Origin: Eutreptiella sp. 'Long Island Sound 2002'
Taxonomy: Eukaryota > Euglenozoa > Euglenophyceae > Eutreptiales > Eutreptiaceae
Direction of reading: 5' to 3'
Assembly: GCA_964036045.1 (NCBI GenBank)
Contig: OZ038382.1
Coordinates: 126,418,556-126,482,555 of the forward strand
DNA length: 64,000 nucleotides
Under the pieces are notes generated by a model. That model made no database searches, had not been told where the DNA came from, and saw only the letters and a list, made by a program, of their open reading frames with translations. The position numbers were made by a program, and so were the translations under genes. Shown piece after piece: positions 30,441 to 43,555 of the stretch. How positions within the stretch are numbered: position 1 is the first letter of the stretch; every line of letters begins with the position of its first letter.

Positions 30441-33400
30441 GTATGGACACTGCTTTTGCGCGGGGTCAGGGGCCCCACACCCGGACCCCCATAGAAGCTA
30501 GGGAATGAAGGCGGTGGTCTAAAGTGTGAGCAATCTGAATTGGGCGTGTTGTTTTTGGAGCCGATACATACGACCGAAAGGCCTTTGTTTCTTGGTGCAT
30601 TTGGGGAGAATATGTTCAAAATAACGTTCGGGGTATGTTGACTCTAACATTGGGGCGAAATATGTTGTGAAGCACATGCGGTCCACTCTGTGGCAAGTGA
30701 TGGCTGTGTGTCAAACAAGTTGGTGCCATCAATGTGTCAGCTTCCGCTTCCCAAAGTATTGGTGGCGTAGGTTCCCACTTGATGCCCCTTTGGGTAAGCC
30801 ATTGCACGACAGATACATTTGCCTTTTGCCCGCAAAACAACCAATGACTCGTGCAGTACAAGAACTAAAATTGCCTCGCAAAAATGCGGGCCCACAATTT
30901 TTGCCGAGTTAAAATTGTTGGCAATGCATATATTGGTTGCTCACCAAAAACCTGCACCAGAGGGCCAATTGGAAAATAATTTGACGGAGTGTCAACAAAT
31001 TGGAAAACCGTGGTGTCCCCAAAAATTGGCACAGCAATGCTCTTTGCCCCTCCTCTTCCAACCAACCCTTCCCCACGATTTGTGCACTTTGCCTGACCAC
31101 CACATGCCTGAGCTGACAACCGCATGACTGTTATCCGCCTGGGCCACTTGCCCCCCGCACCCTCCCCATGAACCCTGCAACCCCCCCCCCCTTCACACAA
31201 TTTCCTGAGCTAAGTGAGTGGATACCTCAGTGGATGCGATGGTGCTATGCACCATCGCATCCACCCCCATACTCAACGTGTTTCAAAACAAAACCCTAAA
31301 TTCCCTTTCGTTAAAATGTTTATTTCCGCACTCACATGGCTTGATTCTTTCTTCTACATCACCAAAGTGTTTTTCCCCAGGCTTACTGCCGTATCCTCAC
31401 CACGTCAGGTTTCTTGCAAACATTTCGAAGAACACCGTTTCGATGGAGAAAACCTAGGTGGCAACAAACACAGTTTTTTCCGCAAAAAAACTTTGCTTTT
31501 GTTGGAAAACCCACTAATCGTGTGGCCTAAGGCCCAAAACACTAACTACCACCAAAGCCACCAAAACCCGGAGACCCCGATCCACCAACAAGTCCCACGG
31601 CCCAAGCCACCAATCACAAACCCACCCTGAAAGCTAGCAACCACCCAAGCCACCAAAATAACCAAAACCACCAAACACTGAAGTCACCATTCAATACACC
31701 AATCGCTAGGCACCAAAGCTACCAAGCCCCAAACTCCCCAACCCACTAAGGCACTAACCCACTAGTTTTGCAAGCACCCAAACCACCACCACCAAAGCAA
31801 AAATTGACCACCTGATTTCAATGGCAGGGTGAAACAAATCACAAAACCATAACACAAAGCAAGCTGCCTCCACTGCTTGCAACTTGAGAGGCAGCAAAAC
31901 ACAACACAAAGAAAACCTCCTCCACCGCTTCCAGCACAAAGAAAACAGCCTCCACTGCTTCCAACCGGAGAGAAACAGAGGCACACAAGGAGAGGGAGAG
32001 ACAAATGACACATGGCACACACCTGCCAGACAAATGGCAGACACAACACACAAATGACAAGGACCACGATGGAAAGGCAAGCACAGATTGCACAGGCAAA
32101 TGAGAGTGCAGTCGCAAAGGCAGGGACCACAGCAAGAGTGACAGTGACACAAATGGCAGACAGGTTGCACAGGCAAATGAGAGCGCAGTCGCAAAGGCAG
32201 GAGCCACAGCAAGAGTGACAGTGACACACATGGAAGACAAGTTGTTCAGGCAGGACCGCGAGAGCACAGATTGCACAGGAAAATGAGAGTGTGGTTGCAA
32301 ACGCAAAAGTCACAGCCCATTGCAACAAATGACACACACCCTGCGACCTGACACAAAACACACACACAGAGCGCACCGACACACAAATCACACAAAAACA
32401 GCCCGCTAACACTCAAGTGGCACACAGCCAGCGCGCTGACACACAATTGACACAATCACTGCGCACTGACACACACATGACACACACACGGCGGGCTGAC
32501 ACACAATTGACACAATCACTACACGCTGACACACATGACACACACACAACGCGGTGACACACAAGTGACACACACAACGCACGCTGACACAGAAATGACA
32601 CACACACAATGCACTACCACAAAAGTGACCCACACACACATAGCGCGCCAACACACAAAAGACACACACCGGCGCTTGCCGGACACACAATGCCACACCC
32701 AGTGCGAGGCGGACACATAAACACACCCCTAGCGCGCCACAAACACACTATCCCACACCTAGCGCGCCCCGGACACAGCACGACACACCCAGCGCGCGGC
32801 AAACACACCATCACACACCCAGCGCGCGGCGAACACAACATTACACACCCAGCGCGCGGCACCCCCACACCCACACACCCAGCGCGCGGCGTAAGCTCCA
32901 ACGCGAAACCAAACTCCAACCGGGCACAGACAACCAAGCTCCAGCAAAACAAGCAGGGCGCGGATTGCAGGCAAGCATGCATGTGCAAAACCAAGCACAC
33001 CAAATCAACTCTGTGTAGCATCCGTCACAGCAGCAGCTGCCGGCACTGTTCAAAAACGGTTGTGGCTTGTTCGGGACCTTGGTGTCAATGTTTGGAGTGG
33101 GCACGGCAATGAGCAACGACGACCAGCAAGAAAAACGCGAAGCGAAACATGAAGAGCAAAGCCACGATCGCAAATGACAACAAACCACTTTTTTGTTTTT
33201 GACGACCGCAAATGACAACCACCCACTTTTTCTTTTTGCCCACCAAAATCATTCAAGTGCTGCGAGTTCGCGGCACCGCCAAAAGCGCCGTCGCCAGTGC
33301 TACCAAAGAATTAACCCAATGATTCGATTTTTTACAATTTCAGCTTTGAGTGTCACACATAACATCATTTTGCATATGAACTGTAGTTCCGCACCCTCAA

Positions 33401-33490
33401 ATCCGGTCCCTACACATACAGGGTTTCTTGGATCCTTTCGTACAACACACCAATTTCAAGGGCTCCTAACTATTTTAAACGACCATAGAT
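30440..33490. repeat. Composite interspersed module, copy 1
   Basis: This is an insertion in the satellite, homologous to 35160-38330. In order it has: a segment starting GTGTTGTTTTTGGAG; a palindrome at 31230-31264 (16-bp arms, loop TAT); an ACCACCAAA-rich stretch; a GCAGACACAACACAC-rich stretch with 51-57-bp units containing CAGGCAAATGAGAG; a CA-rich satellite of GACACACA and CCAGCGCGC words (32340-32890); and an end at GCACGCCATGATCGCCACGTC, after which B-type satellite resumes. No convincing coding region was found; Cys-rich minus-strand frames here reflect the CA repeat. Confidence 0.85.
31230..31264. repeat. Perfect palindrome, 16-bp arms, loop TAT
   Basis: GTGGATGCGATGGTGC (31230-31245) and its exact reverse complement (31249-31264) flank TAT. 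The same palindrome is present in the other two composite modules at 35912-35946 (one mismatch) and 49214-49248 (perfect). In all three it follows a CAATTTCCTGAG-like segment. Confidence 0.97.
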
Positions 33491-35160
33491 GACGGAAACC
33501 AAGATGCACGCCATGATCGCCACGTCGAGACGGTCATTTTGAGGGGTAAGGGTGTAGGGGTGATAGAACCGGAATTTTGAGGACATGGTGTTCACTATTT
33601 TAGGGGGTTGGAGGTGGCCTGTGACTTGTGCAGAGGCCCCCCCCCCCCTCTCCGCGCACGTGGCAAGGCGGGCCGGCGGCCCCAATTGAACGAGAGAAAG
33701 TTCCACGAGGCGGGGTCGCACGGCAACGGTTCGGATGACAAAGGGGAGGACAAAGAACACAAAGGCAAAACGACCATTCACAAGCGGAGAAAAGGAAAAC
33801 CATCAAAACATTGGATCAATGGTGCAAACGCCGGCCGCTAGGCTCCGTTTTTGGGGGCCAAGCCCCACAACAATAGAGGCTACCGGTTTCTGCCTCATGG
33901 CTCTTGTCCACTATGGTTGCCCAATTTGCGAAAAAGGGTTGTCAGATGAGCAGCAAGTATGCATGCCAAACATGGCAAAAAACATGGCAAAAAACTGCCA
34001 AAAAATGCACAATATTGGCCGTAAATCATCAAAACGGCACAAATTTGGCCAACTTGATTGATTTTTCTGACGATTTGGCCCGAACCGGTCATTTTCTGGG
34101 GCTGTAACATTGCCCAATTGCGCAAGCAGGAGCCAATACAAAAGTCAGCCCCAAATTCATGGAGACTGCCCGAAAACCCGCTTAAGACGCTGCTAACTCA
34201 CCAAAACGACTATCGTCGGCGCAAAAAGGGAAAAGTCGCGGTTTTAGAATTGGATTTCAGTCATTTTAAGGGGTAGCATGGGAGGGTTTTGAGAAGGGCT
34301 GTTTTCCGGGCTGGGGGGTGGCGTAACATAGAGAATGGACACTGCTTCCGGCGCGGGGTAAGGGGCCCTCCCACCCCGACCCCTGCAGAAGCGAGCCCCC
34401 TGCGGGGGGGATATCAACAAGGGGATGAAGGCGGCGATCTAGAGTGCGGGAAACTACACCAAATAACATCCTCGTAAAGCATGCCCTTGACGGCACAAAT
34501 GCAATGTGTGAAATGTCACCAAAAAATACGCGCAAAGCATACATAAAACTCATGTGGCCGTGCGCCCACATGCTAGGCTTGGTTGATGAGGGGCACACCC
34601 CTCATCAACCAAGCCTAGCAAGCCGTGTTTGATGTCTTTAGTAGCCGGGAGGTTATCATTTTGTGTCAATGTATCCATCCGGTTGATTTGCAAATCGGTC
34701 GAAAAAATAGCGAAAAACTGCTCCAAAAACCCAAAAAATGGCCGTAAAACCGCAAAACGGCACCAAATTCAACAAACAAAGTTTATTTCCTAATGTTTTG
34801 TTGCGAGCCGGTCATTTTAAGGGGCTATAACATTGGTCAAATCGGCGCGTAGCAACGCGTGCAAAATTCAGCCCCGTTTAATGGAGACTGGTTGAAAAAC
34901 TGCTTAAAACCCTGCTAACTCTTCAAAACGGGCATAAACGGAGCAAACGAAGGTGATTTTCTGAGTTTTCTCATCGAGGCGGTCATTTTGAGGGGTAAGG
35001 GTGTAGGGGTCATAGAACCGCCGTTTCGGACACATTGGGTTCCCTATCATAGGGGGTTGGAGGTGGCCTGTGACTTGTGCGGAGGGGGCCCCTCCCCCTC
35101 TCCGCTTACGTGGCAAGGCGGGCCGGGGGGCCCAAATTGAACTAGGCGATGAAGGCGGTG
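33490..35160. repeat. Satellite segment: B part, A monomer, B monomer
   Basis: B-type sequence resumes at 33490 and switches to A at CCAATTGAACGAG near 33686. The A hairpin at 33837-33884 is partly degraded on its right arm. A switches to B at ATCAACAAGGGGATGAAGG near 34423. A perfect B hairpin (22-bp arms, loop CACA) lies at 34572-34619, 735 bases after the A hairpin. Confidence 0.9.
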
Positions 35161-38100
35161 GTCTACAATGTGGCAAACCCAAATTGGGCACGTTGTTGTA
35201 GGAGATGACACATACCACGTTGTTGTAGGAGATTACACATACCACGGAAAGCCCCTTTGTTTGTATGTAGGTTTGGGGAAAATATGGTGAAGGCAACGTT
35301 TGGGATATGTGGAGCTTAACATTGGGCTTCAACATGTTGAGAGCAATGTAGGGTCCACTTTGTGGCAATTGAAGGCTGTGGGCGAAACAAATTGGTGCCA
35401 TAAATCTGGAAACCTTTGCGTAGCAAGGCACCAGTGGCGTGTGTTTCCTTTCGATGCCCCTTAAGGTAGGCCATAGGGTAGGAGATACCTTCGCCCAAAG
35501 CAACGGATAACTCGAGTTGCAAACAACAAAAATTGCCCGGCAAAAAAGTTGGCCATCATTTTTTGACGATTTAAAAATGTTGCCAATATATATACGCCGA
35601 TTGCTCACCAAAAACCTGCACCACACGGCCAATTGGAAAATAATTTGATGCAGTGTCAACAAATTGGAAAACCCTAGTCCCCAAAAATTGGCACACAAAT
35701 GTGCTTCGCCTGTGCTCCTCCAACCAACCCTGCCCTCACGATTTGCGCACCTTGCTATTTGCCCGAAGCCTGACCACCACGTTCTTGAGCCGACAATAGC
35801 ATGGCTCCTATCCCCCTTCGGTACATGTCCCCCGCCCCCCTCCCCCACAAACTACGCAAGCGCCCCCCCCCCCCCCATGCAATTTCCTGAGATGAGTGAG
35901 TGGGTACCCGAGTAGATGCGATGGTGCTATGCACCATCGCATCCACCCCCATTCGCAATGCGTTTCAATACAAAAACCTAAATTCCTTTTGTTAAAATGT
36001 TTATTTCCGCACTCACATGCCTTGATTCTTTCTTCTACATCACTAAATTGTCTTTTCCCAGGCTTACTGCCATATCCTCACCACATGAGGTTTCTTGCAA
36101 ACATTTCGAAGAACACCGTTTCGATGGAGAAAACCTAGGTGGCAACAAACAAAATTTTTCCTCAAAAAATCTTTGCTTTTGTTGGAAAACCCACTGATCC
36201 TCTCACCCGAGGCCCAAAACACTAACTACCACCAAAGCCACCAAAACCCGGATACCCCAATCCACCAACAAGTCCCACGGCCCAAACCACCAACCACTCA
36301 AGCCACCAAAATAACCAAAACCACCAAACACCGGAGTCACCATTCAATACCCCAACCACCAGGCACCAAAGCTACCAAGCCCCAAACTCCCCAACCCACC
36401 AAGGCACTAACCAACTAGTTTTGCAAGCACCCAAACCACCAACCGAAATCAAACCCAAACCCAAACCACCACCAAAGGAAAAATTGACCACCCGATTTCA
36501 ATGGCAGGGTGAGACAAAGCACAAAACCACAACACAAAGCAAGCTGCCTCCACTGCTTGCAACTTGAGAGGCAGCAAAACAAAGAAAATTTCCTCCACTG
36601 CCCCTAGCACAAAGAAAACAGCCTCCATTGCTTCCAACCTGAGAGAAACAGAGACACACAAGGAGACGGAGAGACAAATGACACATGGCACACACCTGCC
36701 AGACAAATGGCAGACACAACACACAAATGACAAGGACCACGATGGACAGGGAAGCACAGATTGCACAGGCAAATGAGAGCGCCGTCGCAAGCGCTGGAGC
36801 CACAGCAAGAGTGACAGTGACACAAATGGCAGACAGGTGGCACAGGCAAATGAGAGCGCAGTCGCAAAGGCAGGAGCCACAGCAAGAGTGACAGTGACAC
36901 CAATGGCAGACAGGTTGCACAAACAAATGAGAGCGCAGGCGCAAAGGCAGAGGCCACAGCAAGAGTGACAGTGACACAAATGGCAGATAGCTTGCACAGG
37001 CAAATGAGAGCGTAGTCGCAAAGGCAGGAGCCACAGCAAGAGTGATTGTGGCAAATGGCAACGCAAAATGGCAGACAGGACCGCGAGGGAAAGCACAGGA
37101 AAATGAGGGTGTAGTTGCAGATGCAAAAGACATAGCCCAATGCAAAAAATGACACACACACACTGCGCGCTGACACAAAAGACACACACATTTCCGCCGA
37201 GTGTGATTGTGTGTCCGTTGCGCGCTGGGTTTGTGATGGTGTGTTCGCCGCGCGCTGGGTGTGTGATGGTGTGTTTGCCGCGCGCTGGGTGTGTGATAGT
37301 GTGTTTGCCGCGCGCTGGGTGTGGGATAGTGTGTTTGCGGCGCGTTGGGGGTGTGTTTGTGTGTCTGGCTCGCGCTGGGTGTGTCACTGTCTGTCCGGCG
37401 AGCGCTGGGTGTGTGTCTTTTGTGTGTTGGCGCGTGTCATGTGTTAGCGCGTTGTGTACATGTGTCAATTGTGTGGCAGTGCATTGTGTGTGTTTCATTT
37501 CTGTGTCAGTGCACTCTGTGTGTCATTTCCGTGTCAGCGCGCAACGTGTGTGTAACTTGTGTGTCCAGCGCGCGCTGTGTGTGTGTCATGTGTGTGTCAG
37601 CGCGCAATGATGGTTTCAACTGTGTGTCAGCGCGCTGGTTGTGTGCCACTTGAGTGTCAGTGCGACGTTTTATGTGTGATTTGTGTGTGGGCACTTCAAC
37701 GCTAAACCAAACTCCAACGGGGCACACACAAGCAAGCTGTAGCGAACCGACCAAGCAGGGCGCGGATTGCAGGCAAGCATGCACGTACAAAACCAAATTG
37801 ACCAACTCCACCTGCATGCATTCACCCCTGCAAAACGAAACACACCAAATTGACTCCGCGCATCACAGCCGTAGCTGCCAGCAGTGTTCAAAAACGGTTG
37901 CGGCTTGTGTGTGACCTTCATGTCAGCGGCTGGATTGGGCACGGCAATGAGGAACCAGCAAACAGCAACCAACACTAAACGAAACGCGAAGAGCAAAGCC
38001 ACGACCGCAATGACAACCACCAAGTTTTTTTTTTTGACGACTGCCAATGACAACCAGTCACCTTTTATTTTTGCCAACCAGAATTCATTGAAGTGCTGCG

Positions 38101-38330
38101 AGTTTGCGCCGCTGCCAAGAGCGCTGTTGCCAGTGCTACCAAAGAATTACCCCTATAATTCGATTTTTTACGATTTTAGCCTTGATATTCACATATTACA
38201 AAATTGTAGATATGAAATTTAGTGCCGCACCCTTAAATCCGGTCCCTACCATTACTGGAATTCTTGGATCCTTGCTTACAAACCACCAATTTCAAGCGCT
38301 CTTAACTATTTAAAACGACCATAGATGACG
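35160..38330. repeat. Composite interspersed module, copy 2
   Basis: This copy has the same order of parts as copy 1 and high similarity throughout: the palindrome at 35912-35946, the ACCACCAAA stretch, the CAGGCAAATGAGAG units, then a CA/GT-rich satellite. Here part of the GT/CA satellite (37180-37670) is in the opposite orientation to copy 1, reading GTGTGTTTGCCGCGCGCTGGG on the plus strand. The end at GCACGCCATGATCGCCACGTC is shared. Confidence 0.85.
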
Positions 38331-40695
38331 GAAACCAAGATGCACGCCATGATCGCCACGTCGAGACGGTCATTTTGAGGGGTAAGGGTATAAGGGTGAT
38401 AGAACCGCCGTCTCGGACACATGGGGTGCGCTATCATAGAGGGTTGGAGGTGGCCCGTTACTTGTGCGGAGGGGGCCCCTCCCCCTCTCCGCGCACGTGG
38501 CAAGGCGGGCCGGCGGCCCAGTTTGAACTAGGGGACGAAGGCAGTGGTCTAGAGTGTGGGAAACTACAACAAATAGCATCCCCGTAAAGCATGCCGTTAA
38601 CGGCACAAATCCAATGCGTGAAATGTCACCAAAAAATACGCGCAAAACATACATAAAATTCATCTGGCCGTTCGGCCATATGCTAGGCTTGGTTGACGAG
38701 GGGCACACCCCTCACCAACCAAGCCTAGGAAGTCGTGTTTGGTGTCCTTTGTGGCCGGGAGATTCTCATTTTGTGTAAGTGTATCCATCCGGGTAATTTA
38801 CAAATCGGTCAAACACATAGCCACAAACTGCTCCAAAAACCATAAAAATGGCAGTAAATCCGCAAAACGACACGAACAAACAAACAAAGTTTATTTCCTA
38901 ACGCTTCGTTGCGAGCATGTCCTTTTAAGGGGCTATTACATTGGTCAAATCAGCGCGTAGCAACCCGTGCAAAATTCAGCCCCGTTTTCGTGGAGACTGG
39001 TTGAAAAACTGCTTGAAACCCTGCCAACTCTTCAAAACGGGCATCAACGGAGGAAACGAAGGTGATTTTCTGAGCTTTCTCATCGAGGCGGTCGTTTTGA
39101 GGGGTAAGGGTCTAGGGGTGATAGAACCGCCATTTTGACGTCAGGGTGTCCCCTATTATAGGGGGTTGGAGGTGGCCTGTGACTTGTGCGGAGGGGGCCC
39201 CTCCCCCTCTCCGCGCACGTGGCAAGGCGGGCCGGGGGGCCCAAATTGAACTAGGGGATGAAGGCGGCGATCTAGAGTGTGGGAAAGTACAAAAAGTAGC
39301 ATCCCCCTAAAGCATGCCCTTGACGGCACAAATGCAATGACTGAAATGTCACCAAAAAATACGCGCAAAACATACATAAAACTCATGTGGCCGTTTGTCC
39401 ACACGCTAGGCTTGGTTGATGAGGGGCACACCCCTCACCAACCAAGCCTAGCAAGCCGTGTTTGATGTCCTTAGTAGCCGCGAGATACTCTTTTTGTGGC
39501 AATGTATCCATCCGGTTGATTTGCAAATCGGTCGAAAAAATAGCCAAAAAATGCTCCAAAAACCATAATAATGCTGGTAAAACCGCAAAAAGGCACCAAA
39601 TTCAACAAACAAAGTTTATTTCCTAATGTTTCGTTGTGAGCCGGTCATTTTAAGGGGCTATAACATTGGTCCAATTAGCGCGTAGCAATGTGTGCAAAAT
39701 TCAGCCCCGTTTAATGGAGACTGGTTGAAAAACTGCTTAAAACCCCGCTGACTCTTCAAAACGGGCATAAACGGAGCAAACGAAGGTGATTTTCTCAGTT
39801 TTTTCATCGAGGTGGTCATTTTGAGGGGTAAGGGTGTAGGGGTTATACAACCGGAATTTTGACGTCAGGGTGTTCCCTATTATAGGGGGTTGGAGGTGGC
39901 CTGTGACTTGTGCGGAGGGGGCCCCTCCCCCTCTCCGCGCACGTTGCAAGGCGGGCCGGGGGGCCCAAATTGAACAAGGGGATGAAGGCGGTGATTTAGA
40001 GTGTGGGAACCCACAACAAATAGCATCCCCGCAAAGCACGCCGTTGACGGCACAAATGCAGTGCGTGAAATGTGACCCAAAAGTACGCGCAAAACATACA
40101 TAAAACTCATGTGGCCGTTGGGCCATATGCTAGGCTTGGTTGATGAGGGGCACACCCCTCATTAACCAAGCCTAGCAAGATGTCCTTTGTAGCTGGGAGA
40201 TTCTCATTTTCTGTCACTGTATCCATCCGGGTAGTTCCCAAATTGGTCAAAAAAATAGGCAAAAAGTGCTCCAAAAACTATAAGATTGGCCTCAAATCCG
40301 CAAAACGGCACCAAATTTGGCAAACAAAGTATATTTTCCAACGTTTCGTTGCAAGTCGATCATTTTAAGTGGCTGTAACATGGGTCAAATCAGCGCGTAG
40401 CAACCTATACAAAATTCAGCCGCATTTTGAGGGAGACTGGTTGAAAAACTGCTTAAAACCCTGCTAACTCTTCAAAATGGACATAAACGGAGCAAACAAA
40501 GGTGATTTTCTGAGTTTTCTCATTGAGCCGGTCATTTTGAGGGGTAAGGGTGTAGGGGTGATAGAACCACTTTAATCGACACATGGGGTTCCCTATCATA
40601 GGGGGTTGAGAGGTGGCCAGTGGCTTGTGCGGAGGGGGCCCCTCCCCCTCTCCGCGCGCGTGGCAAGGCGGGCCGGGGGCCCAATTTGAACAAGA
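38330..40695. repeat. Satellite array, subfamily B, about three monomers
   Basis: Hairpins at 38682-38729, 39405-39452 and 40129-40176 are spaced 723 and 724 bases. Each monomer has the box GTCATTTTAAGGGGCTATAACAT about 240 bases after the hairpin and a second box, GGTCATTTTGAGGGGTAAGG, about 380 bases after it. The next parts are GGAGGGGGCCCCTCCCCCTC and TTGAACAAGGGGATGAAGG. The first two hairpins have CACC for CATC in the right arm. Confidence 0.92.
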
Positions 40696-43555
40696 GCTGA
40701 TCACGGAGAATTAGCGCCGAGGACAGGTTTCAAGGTGTGTAGTAGGTCCGGGTAACCAAGGTGTTACGTCAGCTTTCACGTCAAGGTTTTTAAGCCAAAA
40801 AAACCATATGAAAACCCGCTTCACGCCTGCTAGTCTCGGTGTCTGTGGGGCAAGCCCCACAGAAACCGAGCCTAGCCACTGCTCCTTCTTGCAAACTATG
40901 CATCGAGGGGCAGTGATACCCTCAAACGGGTTGAACCTGTGCTTTTAGTAACAATTTGACCCTATTTCGCTACAAAACTGCTCCAAAAACGCTCCAAACC
41001 GCCGCAAAACCATAAAATGGGACCAAATTTGGCAAACGAAGTTGATTTCATGACGTTTTCGCACGAGCCGGTCATTTTAAGGGGTAACAACATGGGTCCA
41101 ATCCGCACAAGGCAGCCAGTACAAAATTCAGCCCCTATTAGGCGGAGACTGGTTGAAAAACCGCTGAAAACGGTGCTGTTTCACCAAAACGACTACCAGT
41201 TGCCCCAAACTGGAAAAGTCGCGTAGTTGTATTTTCGCTTCGATCGTTTTGAGGGGCATATGTGATACGTTTTGCGGGGGTGCCAAAAAAAATGTCGCTC
41301 GTTGCCAATTGGTAACCTAGTGGTCCGGACATTGCGCCTCGGCGGGCACCCTCCCCGTCTCAGCCAATTTGGTCGGCCCCTGCGTCGGAGAGTGAACAAG
41401 GGCGGGTGAGAGTGAACAAGGGCGGATCACAAAGAATTATGGCCCGCTCTTCGTTGGGGTATGCATACCATACGGTACTTTTGCCACCATTGTGCAGCCA
41501 CTTAAAATCCGTAGAGATGGGTTTGCAAGCCCAAAAAACCATATGAAAACCGGCTTCACGCCTACTAGTCTCGGTTTCTGTGGGGCAAGCCCCAAAGAAA
41601 CCGAGCCTAGCCACTGCTTCTTGCAAACAATGCATCGAGAGGCACCCATACCCTCAAACGGGTTGAACCTGTGCTTTTAGTAACAATTTGACCCTATTTC
41701 GCTACAAAACTGCACCCAAAACGCTCCAAACTACCGCAAAACCACAAAACGGCACCAACTTTGGCAAACAAAGTTGATTTCCCGACGTTTTGGCACGAGC
41801 CGATCATTTTAACGGGTAACAACATGGGTCCAATCCGCACAAGGCAGCCAGTACAAAATTTAGCCTCTATTCGGCGGAGACTGGTTGAAAAACCGCTTAA
41901 AACGGTGCTACCTCACCAAAACGATTACCAGTTGCCCAAACATCGAAAAGTTGCGTCTCTTTTTTTCCGTTGCGATCATTTTGAGGGGCATATGTGATAC
42001 GTTTTGCGGGGGTGCGAAAAAAAATGTCGCTGGTTGCCAATTGGTAACCTAGTGGTCGGGACATTGCGCCTCGGCGGGCACCCTGCCTGCCTCATCCAAT
42101 CTCTTCGGCCCCTGCGGGAGAGATTGAACAAGCGCGGATCACGGAGAATTGCAGCCCGCTCTTCTTTGGGGTATGCATACCATACGGTACTTGTGTCAAC
42201 ATTGTGCAGCAACGTACAATCAATACAGATGGGTTTGTAAGCCAAAAAAAATCCAATGAAAACTTCTACACGCCTGCTGGGTCGGTTTCTGTGGGGCAAG
42301 CCCCACAGAAACCGAGCCTAGCCACTGCTCCTTCTTGCAAACTATGCATCGAGGGGCACCGATACCCTCAAATGGGTTGAATATGTGCTTTCAGTAACAA
42401 TTTGACCCTATTTTGGTACAAAACTGCCCCAAAAACGCTCCAAACTGCTGCAAAACCATAAAATGGGACCCAATTTGGCAAACAAAGTTGATTTCCTGAC
42501 GTTTTCGCACGAGCCGATCATTTTAAGGGGTAACAACATGGGTCCAATCCGCACAAGACAGCCAGTACAAATTTCAGCCCCTATTCGGCGGAGACTGGTT
42601 GAAAAACCGCTTAAAACGGTGGTATTTCACCAAAACGACTACCAGTTGCCCCAAACTGGAAAAGTCGCGTAGTTGTATTTTCGCTGCGATCATTTTGAGG
42701 GGCATATGTGATACGTTTTGCGGGGGTGCGAAAAAGAATGTCGCTGGTTGCCAATTGGTAACCTAGTGGTCCGGACATTGCGCCTTGGCGGGCACCCTCC
42801 TCGCCTCAGCCAATCTGGTCGGCCCCTGCGGGGGAGAGTGAACCAGAGCGGATCACCGAGAATTACGGCCCGCTCTTCGTTGGGGTATGCATACCATACA
42901 GTACTTCTGCCACCATTGTGCAGCCACGTAAAATCCGTAGAGATGGGTTTGTAAGCCCAAAAAACCATATGAAAACCGGCTTCACGCCTACTAGTCTCGG
43001 TTTGTGTGGGGCAAGCCCCACAGAAACCGAGCCTAGCCACTGTTCCTTCTTGCAAACTATGCATCGAGAGGCACCCATACCCTCAAACGGGTTGAACCTG
43101 TGCTTTTAGTAACAATTTGTCCCTATTTCGCTACAAAACTGCACCAAAAACGCTCCAAACTACCGCAAAACCACAAAACGGCACCAACTTTGGCAAACAA
43201 AGTTGATTTCCCGACGTTTTGGCACGAGCCGATCATTTTAACGGGTAACAACATGGGTCCAATCCGCACAAGGCAGCCAGTACAAAATTCAGCCCCTATT
43301 AGGCGGAGACTGGTTGAAAAACCGCTTAAAACGGTGCTATTTCACCAAAACGACTATCAGTGGCCCGTAAATCGAAAAGTCGCGTAGTTGTATTTTCGCT
43401 TCGATCGTTTTGAGGGGCATATGTGATACGTTTTGCGGGGGTGCGAAAAAAAATGTCGCTGGTTGCCAATTGGTAACCGTGTGGTCCGGACATGGCGCCT
43501 CGGCGGGCACCCTCCCCGCCTCAGCCCATCTGGTCGGCCCCTGCAGGGGAGAGTG
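40695..43555. repeat. Satellite array, subfamily C, four monomers
   Basis: The array enters from B at AATTTGAACAAGAGC (about 40686) and leaves to A at GAGTGAACTAGTGGCGG (about 43552). Hairpins start near 40829, 41564, 42276 and 42990 (spacings 735, 712, 714) and have the form TCTCGGTTTCTGTGGGG-CAAG-CCCCACAGAAACCGAG. Each monomer keeps TCATTTTAAGGGGTAACAACAT and AAAATTCAGCCCCTATT-GGCGGAG, homologous to the A and B boxes. Confidence 0.92.

Noticed and set aside
32245-33021. Minus-strand Cys/Val-rich frames (and similar ones at 36449-37610)
   Set aside because: They are translations of the CA-rich satellite; Cys-Val repeats come from GTGTGT words, not from a protein family.
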